Assembly (NCBI RefSeq): GCF_001620365.2
Contig: NZ_LQMT02000023.1
Coordinates: 7,761-71,760 of the forward strand
DNA: 64,000 nt
Direction of reading: 5' to 3'
Origin: Amycolatopsis keratiniphila subsp. keratiniphila
GTDB lineage: Bacteria; Actinomycetota; Actinomycetes; Mycobacteriales; Pseudonocardiaceae
Under the pieces are notes generated by a model. The model was not told the origin of the DNA. It ran no database searches and saw only the letters and a program-made list of their open reading frames with translations. Position 1 is the stretch's first letter; each line of letters starts with the position of its first letter. Shown here in pieces: positions 35,133-44,493 of the stretch. Made by a program: the position numbers and the translations under genes.

Positions 35133-36086
35133 TCACTTCGAGGGGGCCGGGGAGGCCGGGGGCGAAGCGGGGGCCGAGGAGGCGGTGGGGTTCGGCGGAG
35201 CGGCGTAGGTGTTCATCGCCGTGATCTTCCACTTGTCGCCCTGCAGCTCCGCGTTCAAGTGCAGCTGCGCGCTCCCGGCGGTGGTCTTGTTCGTGTCGGC
35301 CCGCGTCGAGCTCTGGTCGACGAACACCATCACGTCGGCCCGGTCGCCTTCCAGCCGGATGACGGCGCTCCGGGTGACCTTGCAGGTCACGACCATCTTC
35401 TGCTGCGGGGCCAGCCGCTTGACCTCGCCCATCAGCAGGTTGTACTTCGCCCGCACGTCGTCGTTGACCAGCAGATCCGCCGCCGCGGTCTCGGTCTTCG
35501 CGATGTTGTTGTAGTCGTACGAGAACAGCGCCTCGGTCGCCTTCGCGACCTGGTCCTTGACCTGCGCGGTCTTCGCGACGTCCAGCAACGCCGTGTTGTT
35601 CGTCGAGCCGGACACCTCGTCGGCCTGGATCTTGAAGAGCACCGCGGTCGCGGCCAGCAGCAGCCCGACGACCACCAGCGCGCCCGCCAAGATCAGCTGC
35701 TTCGAGCCCGGCTTCTTCTCGTCCTTCGACGACTCGTCGACCTCGGCTTCGGCCTCTTCGAGGTCGTCCGGCTTCTCCTCGGCGACCGCGCGGGTCTTCG
35801 CGCGCGGGCTCGGCTTCGCGACTTCGGGAGCGTCGGGCTCTTCAGCGACCTCAGTGTCCTCCGCAGACTCGACGACCTCAGGCTCCGGCTCAGGAACCGG
35901 AGCGGGCCGCGGCGACGGACGACGGACCGGCGCCGGCTTCGCCACCGGCGTCTCCTCGACCTCGACCTCCGAGACAGGGGCATCGGGAGCGGGAGCAGGA
36001 GACGCACCGGGCCGTCGCAGGCCGGCCACCCGGGGGCGGCGCACCGGCGGAGTGCTGCGAGGGGGCTGGCGACGGGAGGGGGGCAC
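35133..36086 (-). CDS. Mce-associated membrane protein
   Basis: 317 residues from GTG at 36086. A long disordered N-terminal region rich in Pro, Glu and Val (about residues 1-130), one membrane helix (LILAGALVVVGLLLAATAVL), then a C-terminal domain with the pattern of Mce-associated proteins: an ALFSYDYNN segment and an NTF2-like beta region (VTCKVTRSAVIRLEGDRADVMVFVDQ). Such proteins stabilise Mce complexes in mycobacteria. Last gene of the mce operon, 27 bases after the gene before it. Confidence 0.8.
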   Translation of the reverse strand: MPPSRRQPPRSTPPVRRPRVAGLRRPGASPAPAPDAPVSEVEVEETPVAKPAPVRRPSPRPAPVPEPEPEVVESAEDTEVAEEPDAPEVAKPSPRAKTRAVAEEKPDDLEEAEAEVDESSKDEKKPGSKQLILAGALVVVGLLLAATAVLFKIQADEVSGSTNNTALLDVAKTAQVKDQVAKATEALFSYDYNNIAKTETAAADLLVNDDVRAKYNLLMGEVKRLAPQQKMVVTCKVTRSAVIRLEGDRADVMVFVDQSSTRADTNKTTAGSAQLHLNAELQGDKWKITAMNTYAAPPNPTASSAPASPPASPAPSK

Positions 36087-36113
36087 TACGTGGCTCCGTT
36101 CTAGGTGACGCTC

Positions 36114-36635
36114 TTACTGACCGGCCGCGACGAGGGGCACGTTGTCGATCCCGGACAGCTTCCACTCATCGCCGACCCGGGTCATCGAGACCTCCAGGCG
36201 CAACGCCTTCGAGCTCGCCTTGTCGCCCTGGGTGACCTGCGTGGAGATGGCGGCGAGGAAGCTCGCCTTGCCCTCGTGGTCGTCGAGTTCCTCGACCGCG
36301 ATGTCCTGGATGGTGGTCACGACCTTGGTCTTCGCGTCACCGAGCGCCTTGCGGTAGGTCGGCTCCAGCTGGGCCAGCTGCTGGCTCATCTTCTCGTCGG
36401 AGACGGCCTTCTGCCTGTTGAAGAACTCGTCGAGGTTCTCGAAGTCGACCTCGGTGTACGCCTTGATCGCGGTGCCGCCCGCCTTGACCACCTCGTCCCG
36501 CGAGCGCGCCAGGTCGGCGTTGTCGTCCGACGCGGCCACGGCCCACATGACACCGAAGATCGCCGCGGCGAGGAAGGCGGCCAGCGCGAACGCCGCCGCC
36601 CCCAGCACCAGGGTCCGCGATCGAGAAGAACTCAT
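36114..36635 (-). CDS. Mce-associated membrane protein, shorter paralogue
   Basis: 173 residues from the ATG at 36635 (GGAG site). A membrane helix (LVLGAAAFALAAFLAAAIFG) is followed by a soluble domain beginning ARSRDEVVKAGGTAIKAYTEVDF and ending RLEVSMTRVGDEWKLSGIDNVP. The layout matches the longer gene downstream, so they are probably diverged duplicates. The upstream open frame is antisense-like Arg-rich sequence inside mceF and was discarded. Confidence 0.8.
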   Translation of the reverse strand: MSSSRSRTLVLGAAAFALAAFLAAAIFGVMWAVAASDDNADLARSRDEVVKAGGTAIKAYTEVDFENLDEFFNRQKAVSDEKMSQQLAQLEPTYRKALGDAKTKVVTTIQDIAVEELDDHEGKASFLAAISTQVTQGDKASSKALRLEVSMTRVGDEWKLSGIDNVPLVAAGQ

Positions 36636-36666
36636 GACACTCCAGAGTAGGTATACGGTCTCGGGC

Positions 36667-37932
36667 TCAGCCGGGCAGGCCCAGCAGCGTGCCGAGGGTG
36701 GGCAGGCTGACCCCGGGGCTCTGCAGGACGCTCGGCATGCCCTGCGCCGCGCGCAGGCTGGCCAGTTCCTCGGCCGAGCGGCCGGCGTTCGCCGCGACGT
36801 CGCCTTCCGACGGGATCTGCGGGACCCCGTTGTACGGCGCGTTCTGCGCACCACGCACGTTGATCGGGCTGCCCTTCGGCTCGGCGCAGTACGCGTCGTC
36901 CTTCGGCGCGCGAGGCGTCGTGTCGGTGCCTTCGCGGTACTTGTCCAGGCCCATGTAGCCCTTGGTGCACGACGGCGGGTTGAACAGGTTGAGCGCGAGC
37001 CCCAGATGCGCGGTGCCGTCGTTGGCGACGGTGTTGGCGCCGGCGGCCAGCATCGGGTACGTCACCAGGCCCTGTTCGAGCCCGTCGAGCCGGGTCACCA
37101 GCAGGTTCGACGTCGTGAGCAGGTTCGCCGTCAGCGCACCGAGCCCCGGTCCGGATTCGGCGAGCACCGAGCTGATCTGGTTCGCCACCTGCGGGGTGAT
37201 CCCGATCAGCTTCCGGATGTCGGCGTCGGAGTTCTTCAGCGTGCCCGAAAGCTTGTTGAGGTCCGCGCTGAACGACTTCATGGAGCTCGACATCTCGTTC
37301 TGTGTTTCGAGGACCTGCCCGCCCTTTTCCAGCAGCTGGATCGTCTGCGGCAGGTACTCCTGCGCGGTGGTGGTGAAGCTCCGCGCGGTGTCGAGCAGCC
37401 GCTGCAGGTCGGGGCCGGTGCCGTTGAAGGCGTTGTACGACTCGTCGACGACCTTGCGCAGCGAGTCGGTCGGCACCGAGGCGGCGAGGCTGTCGAGGTC
37501 GCCGATGAGCTGTTCGGTCGGCACGGGCGTCTTGACCTTGTCGGCCGGGATGACCGAACCCGCGTTCAGGAACGGTCCCTTGTCGCTCTTGGGCTTCAGG
37601 TCGACGAACTGTTCGCCGACCGCCGACCGGTTCGCGACGACGGCGTCGAGATCGGCGGGCACCTGCGGGGCGTCCGGCGAGATGTTGAGGTCGGCTTCCA
37701 GCCCGGTCTTGGTCAGGCGCAGCTCGCCGACCCGCCCGATGTTGAAGCCGCGGTACGTGACCTCGGCGTTGGTGAAGATGCCGCCGGACTGCTTGAGCTG
37801 CAACTTCACCGTGTAGCCCTCGTCGCCGAAGACCTGGCCGAGCCCGGCGAACCGGATCAGCGCGTACACGATGGCGACCACGGAGATGATCGCGAACGCG
37901 ACCAGCTGGATCTTCGTCCTACGGACCAGCAT
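36667..37932 (-). CDS. Mce protein, MceF position
   Basis: 421 residues. An N-terminal membrane helix (IQLVAFAIISVVAIVYALIRF) and an MlaD/Mce domain (GGIFTNAEVTYRGFNIGRVGELRL, ending SVIPADKVKTPVP) are followed by a long helical region that in Mce complexes forms the tunnel through the periplasm. C-terminus includes a Cys-containing segment (PSCTKGYMGLDKYREGTD). The ATG overlaps the mceE stop (TGATG). Confidence 0.88.
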   Translation of the reverse strand: MLVRRTKIQLVAFAIISVVAIVYALIRFAGLGQVFGDEGYTVKLQLKQSGGIFTNAEVTYRGFNIGRVGELRLTKTGLEADLNISPDAPQVPADLDAVVANRSAVGEQFVDLKPKSDKGPFLNAGSVIPADKVKTPVPTEQLIGDLDSLAASVPTDSLRKVVDESYNAFNGTGPDLQRLLDTARSFTTTAQEYLPQTIQLLEKGGQVLETQNEMSSSMKSFSADLNKLSGTLKNSDADIRKLIGITPQVANQISSVLAESGPGLGALTANLLTTSNLLVTRLDGLEQGLVTYPMLAAGANTVANDGTAHLGLALNLFNPPSCTKGYMGLDKYREGTDTTPRAPKDDAYCAEPKGSPINVRGAQNAPYNGVPQIPSEGDVAANAGRSAEELASLRAAQGMPSVLQSPGVSLPTLGTLLGLPG

Positions 37933-39134
37933 CAGCCGGCACCTCCCGAAAGCACGCCGAAGATACCGGCGGGTCCGGTCTGTCGCGGCTGCCCGCCGCC
38001 CTGCGGCGCGCCGGCCTGGCTACCGGCGACACCGCCGACGCTGTCCGGGATCGGCAGCGGCGGATTCTCCCCCGGCCCCTCGGTCCCGCCGGTCAGACCC
38101 GGCACCGGCACGACGTCCTTGAGCGGGTTCTCCCGGCTGCGGCCGAGGTTCTTGAGGATCTCGTTCAGGTTCAGGTCGATCTTCGCGAACAGGTTGAAGT
38201 AGTCGCCCTTGACGCCGTCGTAGGCGGCGTCACTGAACGGGAAGGTCAACAGGATCTCCAGCGCCTTCGGCAGATCCGCACCCGCCTCGCCGAGCTTCTG
38301 CAGCGTCGGCTGCAGTGCCTTGAGGTCGGCGACGAGGTCTTCCTTGCTCTTGTTCACCGTGTCGACGGCGACACCGGAAAGGCGGTTGAGCGCGTTCAGC
38401 ATGGTCACCAGCTGGCCACGCTGCTGCTCCAGCACGCCGAGACCGGGGCCGAGGTTGTCGACCGCGCCGACCAGCTTGTCCTTCTGGCCGTTCAGCGTGA
38501 GCGAGAGCCGATTCAGCCCGTCGAGCGCCCGCGTGATGTTCGCGGACTGCTTGTCGAGGTTCGTGACCAGCTCGTTGGTGTTGTTCAGCAGCGCCTTGAG
38601 CTCCGGCGAGCGGCCGGTGGTGGCGTTGTTGAGCTCCTTGGTGATGGTGTTGAGCTGTTCCACCCCGCCACCGTTGAGCAGCAGCGAAAGCGCGCCGAGC
38701 AGTTCTTCGACCTCGACGCTGCGGTTCGTGCGGGCCAGCGGGATCACCGCGTTGTCGGCGAGCTTGCCCTGTCCGTCGGGAGGGGCGGCCAGCTCGACGT
38801 ACTTCTCGCCGAGGAGGCTCGACTGCTTGACGTTGGCGAGCGCGTTCGCCGGCAGCTTCACGTCGCCGTTGACCCGGAGGGTGACTTCGGCGTTCCAGCC
38901 GTCCTGGGTCAGGCCGATCGCTTCGACGCGGCCGATGGCGACCTCGTTGACCTTCACCCCGGCCTGCGGGGTCAGGTCGAGCACGTCGCGGAACTGCACC
39001 TTGACCGTGTACGGGTGGTCACCGAGTTCGGCACCACCGGGCAGCGGGACGTCGTAGATCCCGCTGAAGCCGCAGCCGCTCAACGTCAACGCCGTGACCG
39101 TGCCGACGGCCGCCAGAACCAAAGACTTCCTCAT
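37932..39134 (-). CDS. Mce lipoprotein, MceE position
   Basis: 400 residues. The signal sequence ends in a lipobox (LTLSGC, Cys23), so it is predicted to be a lipoprotein, as MceE is in mycobacteria (LprK type). The MlaD domain (VQFRDVLDLTPQAGVKVNEVAIGRVEAI) and helical region follow, then a Pro/Gly-rich tail. ATG overlaps the mceD stop (TGATG). The same frame stays open upstream through mceD, but that part is not Mce-like. Confidence 0.9.
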   Translation of the reverse strand: MRKSLVLAAVGTVTALTLSGCGFSGIYDVPLPGGAELGDHPYTVKVQFRDVLDLTPQAGVKVNEVAIGRVEAIGLTQDGWNAEVTLRVNGDVKLPANALANVKQSSLLGEKYVELAAPPDGQGKLADNAVIPLARTNRSVEVEELLGALSLLLNGGGVEQLNTITKELNNATTGRSPELKALLNNTNELVTNLDKQSANITRALDGLNRLSLTLNGQKDKLVGAVDNLGPGLGVLEQQRGQLVTMLNALNRLSGVAVDTVNKSKEDLVADLKALQPTLQKLGEAGADLPKALEILLTFPFSDAAYDGVKGDYFNLFAKIDLNLNEILKNLGRSRENPLKDVVPVPGLTGGTEGPGENPPLPIPDSVGGVAGSQAGAPQGGGQPRQTGPAGIFGVLSGGAG

Positions 39135-40312
39135 CACTTGGCCGCCGTTCCGTAGAGCTGCCCCGCGATCGGGAGCGGCAGCGGCGGCAGCTGGCCCGCC
39201 TGCGACGACTGGATCACCTGCGCGATGGACGGCAACGGCACCAGCCCGTCGACCAGCCCGGCGACGCCCTTGCACGCGTCGCCCAGCGCGTCGAGCGCGT
39301 CCGGGGTCTGTTTGAGCAGGTTGCACACCATCACCAGCGGCGGCTGGGTGAGCTCGTTGAGGTTGGCCCGCGCGTCGAGCGTGCCCGACGAGGCGTTGTA
39401 GGTGTTGACCAGGTTCCCGAGGCCGACCGGGGCGACGTCGAGGATCTCGGCGAGCGCGCCGCGCTGGTCGACGAGCACCTTGGTCACGCTGGCCAGCTTG
39501 TCCACATTGGACTTGAGCCGGTCGCGGTTCTTCTCGATGAACGCCTGCACCGCGGTGAGCGTGTCCGACAGCTGCTTCACCGTCGCCGAGAGGTTCTCCC
39601 GCTCCCCCGCGAGGAATCCGCTCACGTCGGCGAGCTGCCGTTCGAAGTCGCGGACCTGCTTGTCGCTGTTCACCAGCGTCTGCGAGAAGGAGCCGAGGTT
39701 CTCGACTGTCTTGAACAGATCGTCCTTGTTGCCCGACAACGTGCCCGCGGCCTGGCCGAGTTTCGTGATCGTGTCGTGCAGCGCCTGCCCGTTGCCGTCG
39801 AAGTTCTTCGCGGCGGTGTCGAGCAGGTTCGACAGCGAACCGTTCTTGTTGGCACCGTTGGGCCCGAGCGACTTGCTGACCCGGGACAGGCTGGCGGCGA
39901 GCTCGTCGACCTCCAGCGGCACCTCGGTGCGGTCGAGCCCGATGACGGCGCCGTCGGCGATCCGCGGGCCGCCCATGTAGGCCGGGGCGAGCTGCACGTA
40001 GCGGTCGCTGACCAGCGACGGCGACACGATGATCGCCTTCGCGTCCGCGGGCACCGCCACCGAACGGTCGTATTCGAGTTCGACGCGGACCTGGTTGCCC
40101 ATCGGCTGGATCTTGGTGACCGTGCCCATGTCCACGCCGAGCATGCGGACACTGTTGCCTTCGTAGAGGCCGACGGTGCCCGCGAAGTACGCGGTCACGT
40201 GGTTGCGGCCCGCGTCCTTGAGCGTCCACCACAGCGCACCGGCGACGACCAGCGCGAGCACGATCGCGATGGTGAAGCCACGCGCGAGGCCGGCTCCGAG
40301 ACGGGTACTCAT
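39134..40312 (-). CDS. Mce protein, MceD position
   Basis: 392 residues from the ATG at 40312, which forms ATGA with the preceding stop. Membrane helix (FTIAIVLALVVAGALWW), MlaD domain (YFAGTVGLYEGNSVRMLGVDMGTVTKI), then a helical region and a Pro/Leu-rich end (QLPPLPLPIAGQLYG). A fifth residue ATG upstream was not used because the overlap start has the better spacing. Confidence 0.88.
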   Translation of the reverse strand: MSTRLGAGLARGFTIAIVLALVVAGALWWTLKDAGRNHVTAYFAGTVGLYEGNSVRMLGVDMGTVTKIQPMGNQVRVELEYDRSVAVPADAKAIIVSPSLVSDRYVQLAPAYMGGPRIADGAVIGLDRTEVPLEVDELAASLSRVSKSLGPNGANKNGSLSNLLDTAAKNFDGNGQALHDTITKLGQAAGTLSGNKDDLFKTVENLGSFSQTLVNSDKQVRDFERQLADVSGFLAGERENLSATVKQLSDTLTAVQAFIEKNRDRLKSNVDKLASVTKVLVDQRGALAEILDVAPVGLGNLVNTYNASSGTLDARANLNELTQPPLVMVCNLLKQTPDALDALGDACKGVAGLVDGLVPLPSIAQVIQSSQAGQLPPLPLPIAGQLYGTAAK

Positions 40313-41295
40313 TTCTCGTAGCACCCCTTGTCGTTGATCGGGCCGAACGACGGCAGGACCAGTCCGCAGATGTAGTTGTCGAACCAGCGGCCGTTGCCGA
40401 TCGTGTTCGTGAACACCCGGATGAACGGCGCGAACCGCGCGATGCCCTGGCCGAGGGCGTCCTGGTTGCGCTGCAGCATCGAGGTCAGCTGGTCGAGCTG
40501 GGTGAGCACCGGGTCGAGCTGCGCGTCGTTGTCGTCGACCAGGCCCTTGAGCTGGGTGGCGAGGTTGCGCGAGCCGTCCAGCAGCGCGGAGATCGCCTCC
40601 TTGCGCTTGGCCACCTCGCCGAGCAGCTTGTTGCCGTCGGCCAGCAGCTTCTGGAACTCGGCGTCACGGTCGACGAGCGTCTGCGAGACCTGTCGCGTGT
40701 TCGCGAGCAGGCTCGCCAGCTGCGAGTCTCGTTTGGCGATGGTGTCCGAGAGGCGGGAAAGGCCGGTCAGCGCGCCCTTCACGTCGGCCGGGGTGTCCGC
40801 GAAGGTCTCGGTGATGACGTCGAAGCTCTTCGCCAGCTGAGTCGTGTCGATGTCGTCGACGGTCTGCGAGAGACCGCGGAAGGCGTCGAGGACGTCGAAC
40901 GGCGACATCGTGCGCTCACGCGGGATCGTCGCGCTCGGGTCGAGCGTGCGCTGCCCCTGCGGGTCGAGCGCCAGGTACTTCTGGCCGAGCACGGTCTTGA
41001 TCTTGATCGCCGCGCTGGTCTTGTCGCCCAGCCAGGCGTCCTTGACCTTGAACGAGATCCGGACCTTGTCGCCGTCGAGCTTGATCTCGGAGACCTTGCC
41101 GACCTTCACGCCGGCGACCCGGACGTCGTTGTCCTCCTGCAGGCCCGATGCCTCGCTGAAATCGGCGGAGTACGTCGTGCCGCCGCCGATGACCGGCAGG
41201 TCGTCGGAGTTGAGCGCGGCGATGAAACCGAGCAGCAGCACCGAGATGCCGACCAGCGCGATCGGGATCGGATTGCGTTTCTGGAACGACTTCAT
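40309..41295 (-). CDS. Mce protein, MceC position
   Basis: 328 residues from ATG at 41295 (ATGA overlap with mceB). Membrane helix (IPIALVGISVLLLGFIAAL), MlaD domain (YSADFSEASGLQEDNDVRVAGVKVGKVSEIKL), then a helical tube region ending in a C-terminal Cys pair (YICGLVLPSFGPINDKGCYEK). Confidence 0.9.
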   Translation of the reverse strand: MKSFQKRNPIPIALVGISVLLLGFIAALNSDDLPVIGGGTTYSADFSEASGLQEDNDVRVAGVKVGKVSEIKLDGDKVRISFKVKDAWLGDKTSAAIKIKTVLGQKYLALDPQGQRTLDPSATIPRERTMSPFDVLDAFRGLSQTVDDIDTTQLAKSFDVITETFADTPADVKGALTGLSRLSDTIAKRDSQLASLLANTRQVSQTLVDRDAEFQKLLADGNKLLGEVAKRKEAISALLDGSRNLATQLKGLVDDNDAQLDPVLTQLDQLTSMLQRNQDALGQGIARFAPFIRVFTNTIGNGRWFDNYICGLVLPSFGPINDKGCYEK

Positions 41296-42323
41296 GCCGT
41301 GCACCTCGCCCGGTTCACCGGCAGCAGCGGCAGGTTGATCGGCTCGTTGATCAGCGGAGGCAGGGCGACGGCTCCCGTCATCTCACAGGCGAAGAAGTTG
41401 AACCAGGAGCCATAGTCGGCGGTGCGGGTCAGCGCCGTCACCTTCTGCGGCAGGAACTGGATGAAATGCTCGACGAGCGGCTGGTTGTCGTTGAGGTTCT
41501 TCGACAGCGTGCCGAGCGCGGCGATGTCCTGCTTGAGCGGCTCGCGGGCCTCGCCGAGCAGACCGGAGGTCGTCTTGGCCAGGGTGCCGAGCGAGTCGAT
41601 GGCGTCGCCGATCGGCTCGCGGTCCGCCGCCAGCCCGGAGACCAGCTGCTGCAGCCTGACGATCAGGTCGTTCAGCTGCGGCGTGTGCGCGTTGACCGTG
41701 GTGAGCACCGAGTTCAGGTTGTCGATGACCTCGCCGATCACCTTGTCCTTGTCGGAGATCGTGGTGGCCAGCGACGCGGTGTGCTTCAACAGGCTTTCGA
41801 CCGTGCCGCCCTCGCCCTGCAGGACCTGGATGACCTCGTAGGACAGCTTGTTGATGTCGTCCGGGTTGAGCGCGGTGAACAGCGGCTTGAACCCATTGAA
41901 CAGCTGCGTCAGGTCGAGCGCGGGCGTGGTGCGCTCCAGCGGGATGTTCCCGCCCGGCTCCAGGGTCTTGCCGGAGGAATCGGTGCCCTGCCCGAGCGAG
42001 ACGTAGCGCTGGCCGACCAGGTTCCGGAACTTGATCTGCGCGGTGACCCCGGCGGGCAGCTTGCGACCGGCGTCCACCTCGAACTCGACCTCGGCCTGGC
42101 GCCGGTCGACGATGCGGACGTCCTTGACCTGCCCGACCCGGACCCCGGCGATGCGGACGTCGTCGTTGGGCAGCAGCAGGGTGGCGTCGCTGAACCGTGC
42201 CTTGTAGGCGTTGGTGCTGGTGGTGTTCACGTTGGCGATGCTGATCCCGAGGATGGTCGTGAACAGCACGGTGACCACGATGAAGGCGCAGAGCTTGATC
42301 AGCGGAGCGAGCAATCCCCTCAC
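41292..42323 (-). CDS. Mce protein, MceB position
   Basis: 343 residues. The GTG at 42323 overlaps the mceA stop (GTGA). Membrane helix (LCAFIVVTVLFTTILGISI), MlaD domain (FSDATLLLPNDDVRIAGVRVGQVKDV) and helical tunnel region. The protein ends with a short Pro/Leu-rich segment and a Cys. Confidence 0.9.
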   Translation of the reverse strand: MRGLLAPLIKLCAFIVVTVLFTTILGISIANVNTTSTNAYKARFSDATLLLPNDDVRIAGVRVGQVKDVRIVDRRQAEVEFEVDAGRKLPAGVTAQIKFRNLVGQRYVSLGQGTDSSGKTLEPGGNIPLERTTPALDLTQLFNGFKPLFTALNPDDINKLSYEVIQVLQGEGGTVESLLKHTASLATTISDKDKVIGEVIDNLNSVLTTVNAHTPQLNDLIVRLQQLVSGLAADREPIGDAIDSLGTLAKTTSGLLGEAREPLKQDIAALGTLSKNLNDNQPLVEHFIQFLPQKVTALTRTADYGSWFNFFACEMTGAVALPPLINEPINLPLLPVNRARCTA

Positions 42324-43657
42324 TGGACGTGCACCTCCGCTCCCCGGTAGAGCGGACCGACGAGCAGCGAGCCCCAGCCGGGCACGTCCGAGGCGGACAT
42401 GCCGACCTGCGGGGCGACCAGCTGCGCGAGGAAGTCCGATTCGGACGCGCTGTAGGACGGGCTCCCGCCGGGCGCTCCCCCGCCGTTGTAACCGCCGACG
42501 TTCGCGAAGCCGTTCGAAGGCGAGAGGCCGTCGTTCGCCGAGCGTGCCGGCGGCTTGACCGTGCTGCCGTCCTTGATCGGGCCGTCCGGCGGGTACTGCG
42601 GGAACGGGTCCGGGAACTGCTTCAGGTCGTAGCAGCGCGGTCCGCGTTTGTCCTCGAACCGCGGCTCGTCCTTGCCGGGCAGGTACGGTCCGCGGTTGAC
42701 GGTGACCTCGATGGTCGCGTGCAGACCGGGCCGGTCGGTGCCCTTGCCGAGCGCCTTGTCGATCTTCGGCAGGTTGTCCGCCATCTGCCCGATCACGCAG
42801 GGGTACGACGGCGCGTACTTCGCCAACAGCTCCGCCGTCGGGCGGGCCGTGTCGGCGAGCCGGATCAGGTTGTCGGCGTTGTTCTGGAGGAACGTCTGCA
42901 GATCGACCGAAGCCTGGGTGACGCTGCCGTAGAGGTTCGCCAGGTTCATCTTCTGGTCCACCACGGTGCGGGTGGTGGTGCTCAGGTTGTCCAAGGTCTG
43001 CACCAGGTCCGGGGCGACGGCGTCGAGGTTGTCCGAGAACTTCGCGAGCTCTTTGAGGTTCTGCTGGAGCTTCGGCTCGTGCGGGTTCAGTTCACCGACG
43101 TAGGTGCCGAGCTGCGCGAGGGTGTCGCCGAGCTGGTCACCGCGGCCGTTGAGGGCGGTGGAGATCGCCGAAAGCGTGCTCGACAGCTTCTGCGGCTGGA
43201 CGGCCTGCAAGACCGGCATCAGATGGGCGAAGGCCTGCTCCAGCTCGACCGCACCGGACGTGCGGTCCTGGGTGATCACGTCGCCTTCCGCGATCGCCTT
43301 CTCCGACGGTGCGTCCGGGATCTCGAGGGAAACGAACCGCTCACCGAACAACGTCTTCGGCAGGAATCGCGCCGAAACGTTCTGGGGGATCAGTTTCGCC
43401 GACTCCGGATTCAGGGCGAGCGTGAGCTCGGCACCGTCCGGGGTCGCGGTGATCTCCTTGACCGAGCCGACGATGAGCCCGCGGACCTTCACATCGGACT
43501 GCTTCAGCAGCTGGTTCCCGATGTTGCCCGACTGGAGCTTCACGCTGACGACGGGCGTGAACGCCTTTTGGTACAGCGCGATGCTCAGCGCCACCCCGCC
43601 GATGAGCACGGCGACCAGAAGCAGGCCCAGCAGCCTGCGCCGGATTGTCGCGATCAT
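42320..43657 (-). CDS. Mce protein, MceA position
   Basis: 445 residues, first of six Mce proteins. Membrane helix (LLGLLLVAVLIGGVALSIALY), MlaD domain (LKQSDVKVRGLIVGSVKEITATPDG) with the insert KTLFGERFVSLEIPD, a helical region, and a Gly/Asn/Ser-rich C-terminal tail of about 90 residues. ATG overlaps the YrbE4B stop (ATGA). Together six Mce proteins are expected to form a heterohexamer carrying lipids or sterols; the actual substrate cannot be read from sequence. Confidence 0.9.
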   Translation of the reverse strand: MIATIRRRLLGLLLVAVLIGGVALSIALYQKAFTPVVSVKLQSGNIGNQLLKQSDVKVRGLIVGSVKEITATPDGAELTLALNPESAKLIPQNVSARFLPKTLFGERFVSLEIPDAPSEKAIAEGDVITQDRTSGAVELEQAFAHLMPVLQAVQPQKLSSTLSAISTALNGRGDQLGDTLAQLGTYVGELNPHEPKLQQNLKELAKFSDNLDAVAPDLVQTLDNLSTTTRTVVDQKMNLANLYGSVTQASVDLQTFLQNNADNLIRLADTARPTAELLAKYAPSYPCVIGQMADNLPKIDKALGKGTDRPGLHATIEVTVNRGPYLPGKDEPRFEDKRGPRCYDLKQFPDPFPQYPPDGPIKDGSTVKPPARSANDGLSPSNGFANVGGYNGGGAPGGSPSYSASESDFLAQLVAPQVGMSASDVPGWGSLLVGPLYRGAEVHVQ

Positions 43658-44490
43658 CCTGCGATCCTCACCGTGACGTCGGTTCCCCAGATCGCGAAAC
43701 CGATGAAGAAGTTCATGATGGACACCGTGACGATGCTCAGCCGGACCGCTTTACCGACGGCCACGCCGACACCGGCGGGGCCACCGGAGGCCCGGTATCC
43801 GAAATAGCAATGGGACAGGATGATCAAGACGCTGAACAACAGCACCTTGATGAACGAATACAACACATCCTGTGGTGGTAGGAACAGGTCGAAATAATGG
43901 TCGTAGGTACCCGCTGACTGGTTGTAGATGTAGATAACGACCAACCGCGACGCGAGATACGAACTCAGCAGGCCGATGACGTACAGCGGGATGACCGCGA
44001 CGAAACCGGCGATGATCCGGGTGGTCACCAGGTACGGCAGGCTCGGCACGCCCATGACCTCGAGCGCGTCGATCTCCTCCGAGATCCGCATGGCGCCCAG
44101 CTGGGCGGTGAAGCCCGCGCCGACGGTCGCCGAAAGCGCGAGGCCGGCGACCAGCGGGGCGATCTCGCGGGTGTTGAAGAACGCGGTCAGGAAGCCGGTG
44201 AACGCCGAGGTGCCGATCGAGTTCAGCGCCGAGTAGCCCTGGAGACCGACGAGGACACCGGTGAACAGGGTCAGGCCGACCATCACGCCGACCGTGCCGC
44301 CGATGACGGCGAGCGAGCCGGAACCGAAGCTCACTTCGGCGAGCAGCCGCAGGACTTCTTTCATGTAGCGGCGAAGCGTCCTCGGCGTCCACAGCAACGC
44401 GCGGCCGTAGAACGACATCTGGTCACCGAGGTTGTCCAGAGTCTGCAAAGGACGGTTGGCAACCCCCTTGGCGCGTGTCAGGAAGGTCAT
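43654..44490 (-). CDS. YrbE/MlaE-family permease, second (YrbE4B position)
   Basis: 278 residues with five to six membrane helices. The family signature is clear: GFTAQLGAMRISEEIDALEVMGVPSLPYLVTTRI, the EQ-type loop region that contacts the ATPase. Three bases separate it from the other permease. Confidence 0.93.
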   Translation of the reverse strand: MTFLTRAKGVANRPLQTLDNLGDQMSFYGRALLWTPRTLRRYMKEVLRLLAEVSFGSGSLAVIGGTVGVMVGLTLFTGVLVGLQGYSALNSIGTSAFTGFLTAFFNTREIAPLVAGLALSATVGAGFTAQLGAMRISEEIDALEVMGVPSLPYLVTTRIIAGFVAVIPLYVIGLLSSYLASRLVVIYIYNQSAGTYDHYFDLFLPPQDVLYSFIKVLLFSVLIILSHCYFGYRASGGPAGVGVAVGKAVRLSIVTVSIMNFFIGFAIWGTDVTVRIAG

Positions 44491-44493
44491 GCG

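Noticed and set aside
39135-40232. Upstream extension of the mceE frame through mceD
   Set aside because: The protein there is Arg/Gly-rich and unrelated to Mce, while mceD in another frame has all family features and overlaps mceE by a coupled stop/start.
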